A stretch of 64,000 bases of DNA, taken from NCBI RefSeq assembly GCF_000002985.6, contig NC_003284.9, positions 3,100,001 through 3,164,000 on the forward strand. Reading direction: 5' to 3'. The notes below the pieces were generated by a model that saw only the letters and a list, made by a program, of their open reading frames with translations, did not search any database and had not been told where the DNA came from. This document shows, piece by piece, positions 14,997 to 27,075 of the stretch (the stretch's first letter is position 1; every line of letters begins with the position of its first letter). This DNA comes from Caenorhabditis elegans (taxonomy: Eukaryota; Nematoda; Chromadorea; Rhabditida; Rhabditidae). The position numbers and the translations under genes were made by a program.

Positions 14997-15565
14997 TTAT
15001 GTTCCGTGTCCTTTCTCGATTTCCTTCAGTCGTTGCTGATGTTGTTCGAGAACCTGAAATGAAAGTATTGAAGAACGTTGAAAGGTAGTGGAAAACAAAA
15101 AAAAAGAGATTGTTTGTGAAAACCAATCTATCTCTTCATTATGCTCGCTAGTCGCCCGTCTCTCTAACATATCAAGGTCAACTGTGTAAAATAGAGAGAT
15201 TCGAAAGGAGTCCCCGGTCTATTTTGAATCAGTTCTAGAACACGCCACTTTCGCAGATAAGAGTTTCGGCAGTGTCATGTGACACATCAAAGAATAACGA
15301 GTTAATCAACAACAATATTTTCCTGCGTGTTTTCCTTAAATGGAGTGTCTCGTACCTTTTCATGATCCCGAATTTCCTGTTGGCTTTGCGTCATATCTGC
15401 TTCAAGCTTCTTCTTGAGATTGTCCAACTGATCTTTTTGTTGTCTTCGGAAGTATTCTTCTTCTCTGGTGGCGCCCATCATGCCGAGTGATCCACCTGCT
15501 TCACGGATTGAGCCGCCGGAGCCTCCACCATGTCCAGCACCACTTCCACTTCCAGATCCTGACAT
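14997..15565 (-). CDS. mai-1: ATPase inhibitor IF1-like protein, first operon gene
   Basis: Two exons, 15565-15356 and 15053-14997, give 88 residues. The N-terminal 25 or so residues are Gly/Ser-rich with no clear mitochondrial targeting peptide. The inhibitory segment with REEEYFRRQQKDQLDNLKKK (residues about 34-53) is followed by a coiled coil ending QQRLKEIEKGHGT. IF1 proteins block ATP hydrolysis by the mitochondrial F1-ATPase; published work describes MAI-1 as the cytosolic worm homologue, which fits the lack of a presequence. An acceptor (ATTTCCAG, 15579-15580) lies 13 bases upstream of the ATG and is the expected SL1 site. As first gene it shares a transcript with gpd-2 and gpd-3. Confidence 0.93.
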
Positions 15566-15580
15566 CTGTTTTGATTTCCT

Positions 15581-16620
15581 GGAAATGAACTAACTGGATT
15601 ATATGAGCATGGCTCCAAAAGTAAAGAGAAGCGAAAGAAGAAAGCTGTCAAGAAGACGTCGAAGGGAGCATGCCTTTTTTATTTCTGAGAAGAAAAAGAA
15701 GAAAAGCAGCTAACACACACACACAAGTTTGTAGCACGTAAAGTAATCTTGAGTGAGAGCGAAGGGCGAAGGTGATGCAAACAGGCCCTCCCAAAACAAA
15801 TTTCACAATGCGAGTGGCGTTTCGATGGCCGGAGACCGAGGACACTGGGCCGCCCATTTCCAAACGGCAATCGATTTTGTTTTTTTTACACACACATCAA
15901 TATACACGCACAAACATTAACTCACAAACACACACACACACCGCACTCTCGTGAACTGAACGCACAAAACGTGTGTGTGTGTCAGTAAACTCTGATCTAG
16001 TAGAAAATAGTGCGTGTGTTGCAGAGGATTTAGAGAAAGGGTCGAGAAGAGAGTTTCGAGCCGCCCGTGAATTGATATCATAAACAATTGAAGACTTTGA
16101 AACATTTACAACATTTGACCTTCGAGAAAAAGAAGAACGAAATAAAATATTTACTAACCTCAAAAGTCTTTGTGAGCAAGAGCAACATTGGTTTCCGGTG
16201 AGCTCCTTGAAGTCAAACTCTGTTGTGTTGTTTCCTTAGAAGGCAGGGCAGGGTCGCTGTTTTTTTAGGGGAGCCGCCGTGGCGAGGCGAACATAGAGAG
16301 TGAAGGGAGCGAGGCGGGTAGCCTCAACTGATGCATAGAGAGAAAATGGGCCAACTGCGAGTGCGACGACGGCCTAGCCAGCCGGCACGAATCGATGGAG
16401 ATGCCGACGTCGCCGACACACGATTGCTGGCCGTTGGCACGTAGGCAACGGCAGTGTAGTAACAGGAAAAGAAGAGATTTGAGGAGTTGCTCTTCTTTTC
16501 GCTTGGAGCAACTCTTTTCCAACCCGAAAGTTTTCAATGATAAAATATAGAACAACACGAAGATGAAAAGGCGCAGTCGCTAGTCAATCGTTCTGAAGAT
16601 CAAACTAGTGGCCGGAGTAA
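15581..16620 (-). promoter_or_regulatory. Probable operon promoter region with CA/GT repeats
   Basis: Upstream of mai-1. The stretch at about 16260-16460 is GC-rich with many CpG (for example CCGCCGTGGCGAGGCG), unlike the flanks. Short (CA)n/(GT)n runs occur at about 15713-15725, 15885-15940 and 15970-15985. No TATA box or transcription start can be fixed because the SL1 acceptor hides it. Minus-strand open frames here (16265-16558, 15648-15893) have no support. Confidence 0.45.
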
Positions 16621-17643
16621 ATGGGAGGAGTTGGAAAATAATCAACGAGAAAAGTGTTTTTCATTGACATCAAAGAATGTTTTATATCAGTTATCACTGA
16701 TCACTAGTCACTAGTTTTTTCAATTTCTGAAAGAAAATCTAATTTACTAATAGACACACGATGAATCAGAATTTATTCAAATGTATCTGATCAGTTGAAT
16801 ACGTGAGATCTTTTATAAAAGCTAATATCAACCAAAAGTTCAAAATCACTTCGAGATCAAAACTCTAATGGCATATGTTTGAATGCACGAAGTCAATAAT
16901 TCTAACAGGCGAGAGTGCTATAGTTTTCTCAAAAAGTGGCAAAAACTCAGGAATTTCCACTTTTTGACTGTCAATAACAATTTTTCAAAATTTAATGTAT
17001 CATAAACGTGTAATGTAATAACTTACCAAAACATGCCTAAACAGTGTGTCATCTTTACCTCAAGTTTAACCAAATTATTATATTTCCAACACTATATTTT
17101 AAATAATAGTTCCTATGACAAAGTTTGTGACGTTCATTGAGAAAAAGTTGCATAATTCAGGTTTTTTAAAAAACCCACTATCTTCTATCATATTACGAAA
17201 AATCAACAAATCAAAAGTTCAAACTTGGCAAATTCGTTGAAAATTTTCCGGTTTTCTCGTTTCACTAAAAATTGATGTTTCAATGACATCAAACAAAAAC
17301 AACTACCTAGGAAAGCGAACTGCCCACAAAAAACAAAAAATAAGTTTTTTATCAGTATTCGATACAATCTGATAACATCCTTTATCGTGTTACCAGAATG
17401 TTCTCTGTACCTATTGATTAGTCCAAAAAACATCGCACTTGGCAGCTATAAATATTTATTCCATAGTTGTCGTTTTTCATTAAAAGTAAATAGGCGAAAG
17501 CTTATAATAAAGAAATCAGCAATGATTTTGGGTGGAGTACAAAATGAAAAGCACATCAAAACAAAACATGACCGATTTTCTGACTGGAATGGAATAAAGA
17601 AATCAGTGTTTTTGTTTAGGGACATTACATGAAATGGCAGGAC
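16620..17643. other. Intergenic region between operon and spc-1
   Basis: AT-rich with no supported gene. The phrase GCTATAGTTTTCTCAAAAAGTG near 16917-16940 recurs near 50807-50828, marking a shared repeat fragment. Open frames on both strands at 17200-17670 lack coding character. Confidence 0.4.
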
Positions 17644-17649
17644 TTTATT
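17644..17649 (-). terminator. Candidate poly(A) signal of spc-1
   Basis: AATAAA on the minus strand about 295 bases beyond the spc-1 stop. No nearer canonical hexamer was found, but variant signals cannot be excluded. Confidence 0.4.
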
Positions 17650-17943
17650 CGGAAAGGAAGAGAAATCCATTCATAAAATAATGAATAGTTTGTTGCATAA
17701 AACTATTAATATAATGCTATTGTGTTTTGCTTTTGTGAAAGATGGGATTATAAAAAGACAGTGACAAAGTAAAAATAAAATATTCAAAGAAAAAGCGGGG
17801 AGGGCAAATAAGCGTACAAATTATACTTTTCCTTTTGCATTTAAAACGTTATCTGGGAGTATTAATAAACTGTTGGATGGAGGAACAAGTGACCAGTGGT
17901 AGGAAGAAACGAGAAATTTAAAATCATATGACAATTGGCGAGA

Positions 17944-20900
17944 TTAGCTCTGGAACAAGGCATGCACAAACTGCTCGTAGTCGAGACCACCTTGGATGGA
18001 ACGACCTGAAATGGCGTCCATGTATGGCTTCATTCTTCGTATGCAGAATTCGGCTTGCTCCGGTGTCAGGTTCTGAAATGAAACAAATTAAATATTTATA
18101 ATCTAGGAAAAATATTCAAAAATCCTACCGCGTAGAGCTCCTCTGCCGTGACATATGGTCGGAATTCCTTCGAAAGAGCTCTGAATGCCATCTCGATTTC
18201 TTCCGAAGACTGGATGTTCTCGGTTTCTTTGCTGATCATGAACGCCATGTACTCTTGCAGAGTTACGTAACCATCTCTGTAAAATAAAAGTTTAAACTTT
18301 TCCCGATTCAATCTAGATTTACCTGTTCGGGTCGACAATATCCAAAATTCTCTGGAACTCGGGTTCTGGTTGGCCTTCGTCCACCATCGGCAGATCGTAT
18401 CCAAGAGCTCGCAGACAACTCTTGAACTGCTGGTGGTCGAGTCTTCCAGTTTTCTCCTTGTCGAAGTGCTTGAACATCATTGAGAACTCACGAAGGGCTT
18501 CTTCCGATACTCCAGATTGATTTCTGGCTTGAATCTGTTGTTCCAAATTGTGTTGCATTCGCATGGCTAGCTGATCCAATTGATCCCAAGCTTGCGCAAT
18601 TCCTACTGTCGAATGTTCAGTATACCTGGAAAATGTTGAACTTGTTAGTCTTTGTGGGCAAGCGAAATTGTGTTTACCTATTGTCTAGGATAAGGTTTCT
18701 CTCCAACATAGCACCCTTCTCTTCAATCTGCCGCAGCTGACCTTTGTTCGCCTTGATTTCCTTTGCTTTCCTCTCAACAGCATCGAGTTGTTCTTCCAAT
18801 GTACCTCCAGCTTCCATCATCTAAAAAATGCATACCTTAACAAAAGTTCTACAATTAAATGTCTCTACCTCCTGTCTGGTATTTGTCAACCAAGCATGGA
18901 AAGCATTGGCCAACTTGGCAAACTCGCGTCGCAATTTGTCGTTCTCCTCCTGTCTTTGGTGCTCTCTGGCAAGCTCCTGCTCGCGCTCCTTGATGATTCT
19001 CTGCAGGTTGCGCCACGTGTCTTCGAGGGCATCCATAGTGAACCACGTGTAAGGGTTGGGTCCCACATTGAACGACTTGATCCGACGATCAAGGTCTTGG
19101 AGTTGGCGGAAGTCCTCTTCAGCGGAGGACAATGAGCGCTGGAACTCACCATGGGCGTCGCGCAAGGCACGGATCTCTTCCAAAGAGTTGCATCGGACAG
19201 GGTCAGTCAAGTCCTCCTCAGCGTTCTCGAACCATGAGTTGAAAGTGGAAGCCTTCTTGGCAAAGGCAAGGTAAAGCTCCTCGATTTGCTTGAATTGCTG
19301 TTGCATTTTCAACAACTTCTGACGACGAGCCTCGGAGTGGGCAAGAAGGTTCTGCCAACGTTGGATGACGTTCGTATGACGTTTCTCAATGGCTGGAGAT
19401 TGTTGGTGCTCACTCGAAACAAGTTGGTCTTTGAGCTCGGTGATTCTGAAAGAAATAAAGTGAGAGTCAGACCCCAAACTTTAGAAAAAAAAACCAACCT
19501 TTGAATTCCTTCATGTTCGAAAGCGTTGAGTCCAGCGTCGAAAGCTTCTTGCTTGGTGAGGAGGATTTGAACAGATGAGAGATCTCTTCCAAAGTCTTCG
19601 GAACGAACTTGTTGCTCCTTCTCAGCAATCCACGATTCCACAACATCACACTTCCACATGAATTGAAGGTAGGCAGAGTTATCACGAAGCTTGGCAAGAC
19701 GTCCTTCGGCCATGCTCTCAATCTCAATAAGACGAGCACGGAGTTGGTCGCATCTCTGCTTGATATGAGGAGCATGATGGTTTCCATTGTGAATAAGAGT
19801 GTCTCCCTTGTTGATCAAATCAGCAACACGTTGCTTGTGAAGCTCAAGATCGACTTGGAACGTATCGTGCTTCTTGAGAAGTCCTTGCACTCCAGCCATG
19901 TTTTCTCCAAAGTTGTCGGATCCCAGGATTTGTTGTTTCTCATTCATCCATGCCTCTTCCTCTTCAACATCACCCAAGAAAGCTTGGAAGGCTTCAGACT
20001 CGTCGAGGCGTTGATGACGGTTTCCAGTAAGATCACGGATTTGTCCCCAGCTTTGCTCAAGATCCTCCATACGCTTCTTAATTTGATCCTCTCCAACTCC
20101 CGCTTCGGCTGCAGATCTCAACAGCTCTTCTCCCTTCAGCTTGACAAGAGAAACTTGAGGCTCATGGGAAGCGAGCTCGGTATCAATACGACGATGCTTG
20201 CGGCGAAGGTTTTGAACTCCTGGAAGATCACGTCCATAGTCATCAGAAGAAACGAGAAGCTTCTTCTCCTTAATCCAAGACTCCTCATCATCAATATCAC
20301 GGAAGAACTGGTGAACATTGAGGGCCTTGCTCAATTTATCACGACGATCGGTAGCCATCTTCTTGACACCATCATAACGATCAGCAATCAACTTTCTTCT
20401 CTCAGCGATTTGTTGTCCTTGGAATTGATCGTTCTCGAGAAGAGAATCAGCTTGCTCGTTCATCTCTCCAACACGATCCTGGTGGGCAACAATGTCAGCC
20501 TCAAGAAGAGAATGTTTTTTGAGCAGGTTTTCAACGGAAGCCAAATCTTTTCCATAGTCTTCAGATTGGAGGAGAATTTCAACCTCTCCCAGCCAGAACT
20601 CAAGATCCTTGACAGCAGCCATGAAGCTCTTCTGCTTGTTAGCCTCTTTCAAACGGTAACTCTTCTCGGTGGTGGTCTTGACAAGAAGGTCCCATTGGTC
20701 GTTGAGAGCCTTCAGTCGAGCGCTGACAGCAGCTTCACCTCCTCCGCACTTGGCGTTCTCAATGAGGTTGTTTCCAGCTTGAATGATAGCAGCGATTCTG
20801 TCCGAATTGGCATGAAGCTCGGCTTCGAAGGCTTGTTGCTTCTGATGTTTCTGCTGAATGTTGGTTGGATCGCGGTAGTTCTCCTCTTGAGCAATCTGGA

Positions 20901-23900
20901 ACTTCTCAGTCATCCAGTTCTCAATCTCATCCGCATCACGACTAAACTGTTGAAGAGTTTGTGACTCTCCAAGCTTGAATCTCTTCTGAATGAGAGCCTC
21001 CTTAAGACCATTCCATCTATCGAGAATCTGGTCTCTCTTGCGAGTGACTGCTGGCGAATCGTAATGATTGTTCTTGATGAGAGATTCAGCAAAGAGCTTG
21101 AGTCCCTTGATTTTCTCCTCTTGAGTGTTGATGGCTTTGTCAAAGTCCTCGTGTTTCTTGATCAAAGACTCAACATTGTCTCCAGATGGATCCTCTTGAG
21201 CCAAGAAAGCTTCACGAGCTGACATCCAAGTGTCGGCTTGCTCACAATCACGGTAGAAGAGTTGAAGTTCGAGGCATTGATCGAGAATGTTACGACGAGC
21301 AACCCATGCGTCTTCAAGTCCTTTACGAGCCTCGTTGACACCTTGAAGACGGTTTTCAATGTCTCCTGCAGCGTAGTGGTGGCTGTTAAGAAGTTGGTTT
21401 CCAAATTGATCAAAAGCTTGGAAGGTGGCAGCACGGGAGTCAATTTCGGTGCGGTACTCCTGGTGGCGCTCAAGAAGAGCCTCAGCTCCAGTAACATCGT
21501 TGGCAAGTTCTTGACTGCTGACAAGTTGGTTCATGGAAGCAATCCATTGCATCAAATCACGGTAGTCAGACAAAAAGCGTTGGTAGTCGTACGAATCAAG
21601 AAGCTTTTCTTTTCGGTTGTTGGCCTTAGACGTGAGGCGGTTCCATTGCTCATTGAGCTCACGTTGCAAATCGTAAATCTGCTCGGCAGCTTCTGGGTGA
21701 GATTGACGAAGACGGTTGGCCTTCTCATCAAGAGATTTAATCTTGTCTCCAAGAGCAGCCAAATCACGCTCAACTCCTTCATGCTTGCGTTGAAGAGCCT
21801 GAACGGAACGGAGGTCACGTCCAAAATCTTCACTGTCAAGGGCATCATCCTTCTCCTGGATCCAATCACGAGTCTCGTCGACATCACGGTGGAAGCGTTG
21901 CACCTCGTGGGCAGATCCGAGTTGTTGTTCGCGTTGCTCAGTCTGCTCCTCCAATGCGCGCCATCTATAAATTAAAAAATTTACAACTTATAAGAAGTCA
22001 CTATAATTTTAACCTGGCGTTGAGATCCTCAATTTGCTGACGAATACGAACAGCAGTTTCAGTTTGTCCAACCGATGTGAGAGCGGTGGCAATTTGGTTC
22101 ATCTCCTGGAGACGAACCTCGTTAGCCTTGAGGTCTCCTTTAAAGTCGTCAAACTTCTTTTGAAGAACCTCAACCTGCTCGAGGTCAGTTCCAATTTCTT
22201 GTTGAGCAGCAACAGCCTCCTGAAAAATCACAAATTTTTAAAGTCAAACACAATTAGCGCCAAGTCCACAAAGCATCAATATCGATAAGAATACACAAGT
22301 CAAAAAATTTGACCACAAATTAGGGATATCAAAAAAAATGTTTACAAAGCGCATGATCGTTTCCAAAAATTCACAAAATAAAAGAGCCACCATGAATATA
22401 ATTTTACACACCACTGCTTTCCAAAAAATATAAAATATAAATCGCCAAGAATAAATGAGGAATACAAAAAGAAGTATTTCGTTCGCTCAGATTTTCCAAT
22501 ATACAAACTTACTTCTGCCATGTTAGTCTAAAATTGATTAGTTGGGTTAGTATTAAAGTTAGTTCGTTCTTCCAACTCACTCTAGACTTGATCCATTCAG
22601 CCAAGTCGTTGGCTTCACGGAGAAGTTGGTATCCTTTGCAAGCTTCCTCGAGCTTTCTCTTTCTAGTCTCTCCGAGCATCATGAGACGTTGGTACTTGTC
22701 CTCAATCTCCGACTGCTTTCCTCCAATGGAGTTGACCTGAAACAACATTTTGATGAACTGAATACATATGAATAATCTACCTGTTGTTGAGCATGCTGTT
22801 GAGCAGTTCCTGGTTCGATTCTCTTAACGTAGGCAGCTGGAACAAATCCTTGACGATCATTGACCTCAACTTTCCACCAGTCTCTGTTGCTAGCATTGAG
22901 AAGAGTGAGAACATCTCCCTTCTTCATGGAAACCTCACGAGGAGATTTCTCTTGGTAATCGTAAAGAGCCAACACACAGTCACGTCCGAGTTGTCCCATC
23001 GGTTGCTCTTGGTACTTGCATTGAGAAGCTTGCTTGCGAAGATCCTCGATAGTTCCCTTGAAAGCTTCCAAGTCGGAAAGAAGAGCACGATGCTTCTTGA
23101 GAAGAGCCTCGGCAGAATCTTCGTCCTTTCCATAGTCGGTGGATCCAACAATTGGTTCTTTCTCGCTCATCCAAGCATCGGCCTCATTGGCATCAGAAAG
23201 GTATTGGTGGGCTTGGAGTGAGTCATCAAGATCTGTGCGTCTCTTCTCAGCCTTGCTCTTCAGAATTCTCCAGTTGTCACGAAGTTGAGCAAGTTTATCA
23301 CGTATCTCTGGAGCCAAGAAGTGTCCTTGTTGAATCATGTCATTGGCGGCACTGCTGACACTCTCGATTTGGCTATCGTGGTTGGCAATCTCAGCGATCA
23401 GAGCCTGCTGCTTCTTGATGAGATTTTGAACTCCAATCAAATCACGTCCTCGATTGGTTGATCCAGCAACTTGTTCCTTCTCACGGATCCAAGCCAGCTC
23501 ATCTTCAATATCGCGGAACAGTTGATTTCCTTGGTGGGACTCTCCGAGTTTTCTTTTTCTCTTCTCAAGTGGATCACGGAGAGCGTTGTAGCGCTGCTGA
23601 AGATTCTCTTGCTTGCGAACAATGACTGGAGCATTGAAATGCTCCTCCTCTTGGAACTGTTGAGCAAGTTGCTTGATTCCATCAACACGATCGTTGTGAG
23701 CGTTAAAATCAGACTCAATAAGTCCAATCTTCTTCTGAAGGTTTTGAACAGATACAAGATCTTTTCCATAATCCTCGGAAGCAACTTGTCCTTCAAGCTC
23801 CGACAACCATGCTTCAACATCTTCAATGTTGCGATTGAATTGCTGTTCGTTTCCAGCTTCACGAAGTTTGGCTCCCTTCTTGTTTGTAGCATCGACCAAT

Positions 23901-26900
23901 TCGTTCCACAAGTTGTTGACTTGACGAAGGCGGTCTCCGATCTGAAAAAAAGTTACTAATAGTTATAAAAAGTTGATAACTTACATGATCAGCAGCAAAG
24001 TGTCCACTATCGATGATTTGCTCTCCGGTAGAACGAATATCGTCCAAACGGTTCTCGTTAGCCTTAAGCTCTTGCTCAAAGTTGATGTGCTTTTGGAGTT
24101 TTCCACGAATGTTGGTAGGATCCAAGTAAGAATCGTCACGAGCGGTGGACAGTTTTTCAGTGATCCAGCTAACCATCTCATCACAGTCACGGTCAAATGT
24201 CTGGCGCTTGTAGCTTTCCTTGAGAGCATTTCCACGTTGACGAGCTCTGTCTAGAAGACGACGACGACGGTCAAGAAGAGCTTGGCGTCTCTCGGCAACA
24301 TCATCAGCAGCGTAATGCTGTCCTTGAATGAGCTTGGTAGCAAACTCGTCAAGTGCATTGATCTTCTCCTCTTGAGCAGCAAGCGATTTCTCAAAGTCCT
24401 CGTGTTTCTTGATGAGGTGCTCGACAGAATCTAGTGAATCTCCCAAATCAGTGTTGGCAAGGAACGCTTCCTGCTTGTTCATCCAGGTTTCGGCTTGTTC
24501 AGTGTCACGATAGAAGAGTTGGAGATCCATACATTGCTCGTAGAGAATACGACGTTCCTCCCACAATCCAAGAAGAGAAGACTTCTCGTGGTCAAGTTTC
24601 TCGAGCTTCTCCTGAACTTCTGGACTCTCTGGAATTCCCATCTCAACGAGCTTTTGTCCAGCGGATGCAGTTTGGTTGAACGAGTCAGCACGAGCATCAA
24701 TTTCTCCCTTGTGTTCTTGATGACTTTCAAGAAGAGCTTCAGCGCCAGCCACGTCTTTTGCAAGCTCATCAGCTCCGATGACAGCTTTCATGTCTCCAAT
24801 CCAGCTAATCAAGTCACGGTAGTCGGCCAAGAAACGATGAAGCTGGAAGCTTCTCTCAAGTCCATCTTTGCGGTGTTGAGCCTTCTCCTTGAGTGCATTC
24901 CAGGCGGCTTTGGTGTCATCGTTCTTTTGATGAATCGCTTCAGCACGATCTGGATGAGTTTCTGCCAACTTATGAGCTTCTTTCTCCAATTGGAGCATCT
25001 TTCCTTCAAGAGCAGCAAGATCACGTTCAGTTCCTTCATGCTTGCGTTGAAGAGCTTGAACATTATTGAGGTCTCTTCCGTAATCATCGCTTGACAAAGC
25101 AAGATCCTTCTCTCCAATCCATGCAAGGGTCTCGTCTGCATCGCGATTGAAGCGTTGAACTTGATGAGCTCCAAAGAGCCCTTCCTTACGAGTGGCCGCC
25201 AAAGTGTTCAAACGATGCCAAGCATCATTAACGTCATCGCGCTTCTTGTAGATCTGATCGTGCTCAGAGTGTCCCTCCTCGACAAGTTTGTCAGCAGCTT
25301 GATTGATCTCATTGATTCGGTACTGATGGTTACCGAGTTCTTTCAAAAAGTCGTCAAATTTACGCTGAAGTATCTCAACGTGTTCGAGATCCATTCCCAT
25401 GTCTTCTGCGGTGACATAGGTTTCCTTCTCTCGAATCCAGTAGAGAATTTCATCGCATTGACGAATAAAATGCAAAAGTTTAAGTGCTTGTTGTAGCTTA
25501 ATTCCCTTATCCTTCAGTTTGAAGAAGAGCTTATCCCAGAGGGCGTGCAACTCTTCCAAGCGTTTCTGAAAATAATTAATCATCAGACTGTCAAATGTCT
25601 TTAGTGATTTTAAGTACCTTGATGTGTTCGCTAGCGAAATGATTGTGTTGGATCATAGCGTTTCCGGTCTTGTCGAGGTTGGCGATGGTCTTAGCGTGAG
25701 CTTGAACCTCAGCTTCGAACGCTTCATGCTTCTGGATCTTGGCCTGAAAATGTTTTATGATTTACATTTGATCATACTTTCATTTTGATGTAAAAAAATT
25801 TTCTCTTTCAATTCATGCTTCAAAACTAGTCAACTCTTACTCTCATTTTTTTTTCAACCGCTAAACCTAGCAACAGAAACATAATCGCCTCATCTATCTT
25901 CTTACTCGTCAGTATTACTTATCATTCCAGGCATTACAGGAAACCGGCGGATCAAGTCAGGTCACGTCAGTTGCGATTACGCAGTGTCAAGGCCGTGTAC
26001 GAACGCCCGACTTTTTATAGATTCCCGTCTATTACTATATGTATTCATCTCATCTTTCGATCGGAACGCATGATAAAAAACGGCGGCGAGGATTAATTGG
26101 AACCCCCACAGGAATTTATTGGGTTTTCAGTGTGTTTCATTATAAGTAAAGGTGAATGATATTAGGAGCAGTAAAAAATTGTTTCCTCAAAGACTTTTTA
26201 ACTCCTAATTTCTAGCGCTCATATCTTCCAAAATGACGATATTGTGTAAAAAGATTTCATTTTCATCTTTTCTGCTTCCCAGAAAATAACTAAGTTAGCA
26301 AAATTCACATGTACTCCTCTCTACTCGAGCCAATTGTTTATAAATGTAATTGTGCACTACATTGCTTTCAGTTCCTAATCTTCAAGTGAGCATGCATGTT
26401 GGGGGTCGCAGATGCGTTTCTCGAAACGAAGGCACAGAGAAAAGCGCTGAAGCGAACCACTCAAATCAATATATTTTTGCTGCTGCGCCTTTGTCGTTGC
26501 TCCCAAAAGACATTTGTGTGCCCCCAAACAAGGCAGCAGAAGAAAGGGGTCCGAGTGTCCCCCCGAGGGAAAATGAACCAAGAGAAAAGAATTGTGCGAG
26601 TTGTCGTCAAAAAGGATTGAGAATGGAAAGCTGGGGACCAACCACAGAAAATTTATGTTTTAGATAACTTTGAAATAGATGATGAATACGACTGAGAAAT
26701 AATGAGAAGATGGTACCAACCTGGAGATTGCTCGGATCTCTGAAGTTTTCTTCCTGAGCTGTCTGGAGCTTTTCAAGAATCCAAACGTTCAACTCATCAG
26801 CATCTCTTTAACAGAAAAATTAGAATTCTAGACAACCCAACAAAATTTTAGAACTAACCGTTTGAAATATTGAAACTGACGAGCTTCCTCGAGACGATCT

Positions 26901-27061
26901 CGTTTTGTCTGCGAGTGATCCTTGAAAATTGAATAGTGACCTAATACTTCCTGACGACGTTGGTGAATGTCATCAGCAGTCTCCAGAATACGAATCTCCT
27001 GTGGTGGCGGTACTTCTAGCACCGGCTCTGGTGGAGCATGAGTGTCATTCGAATCAGCCAT
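17944..27061 (-). CDS. spc-1: Alpha-spectrin
   Basis: Exons: 27061-26859, 26805-26721, 25743-25618, 25565-23985, 23941-22781, 22736-22581, 22219-22014, 21964-19499, 19445-18869, 18820-18678, 18625-18323, 18276-18129 and 18072-17944, all in phase, giving 2427 residues. About twenty triple-helical spectrin repeats are visible from the recurring W-[IM], D-[YF]-G-x-D-L and L-x-x-K/R-H motifs. An SH3 domain (ALYDYQEK, then RDWWKVEV and GFVPAAYV) lies at about residues 983-1042. The C-terminus has two EF-hand loops ([13 protein letters not shown] near 2290 and [13 protein letters not shown] near 2333) and a calponin-type EF-hand-like end. Alpha-spectrin pairs antiparallel with beta-spectrins to build the submembrane cytoskeleton. 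The ATG follows an acceptor (TTTTTCAG) ending at about 27075. The third to fifth exons are separated by an unusually long intron from exon 2. Confidence 0.97.
22513..22527 (-). other. Candidate 15-base microexon in spc-1
   Basis: Inside the intron between exons 22736-22581 and 22219-22014 lies a 15-base stretch with an acceptor (AATTTTAG) and a donor (GTAAGTTTG) on the minus strand. It would insert five in-frame residues, TNMAE, between WIKSR and EAVAAQ. Skipping it keeps the usual 18-residue distance from WI to the D-x-G-x-DL motif; inclusion makes it 23. Skipping is therefore the canonical form and inclusion would be an alternative isoform or a chance signal. Confidence 0.3.
25744..26720 (-). 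other. Large spc-1 intron
   Basis: At about 980 bases it is the longest intron of the gene. It holds a GC-rich block near 25930-26010 and a plus-strand open frame at 26350-26667 with no splice context or recognisable product. An internal regulatory element is possible but nothing specific is seen. Confidence 0.35.
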
Positions 27062-27075
27062 AATCTTATTTCGCT

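Noticed and set aside
19609-20964. 451-codon plus-strand open frame
   Set aside because: It is exactly antisense to the long spectrin-repeat exon; its Leu/Ser-rich product reflects the codon use of spc-1, with no splice or start context.
21238-21975. 245-codon plus-strand open frame
   Set aside because: Another antisense shadow of the spc-1 exon 21964-19499.
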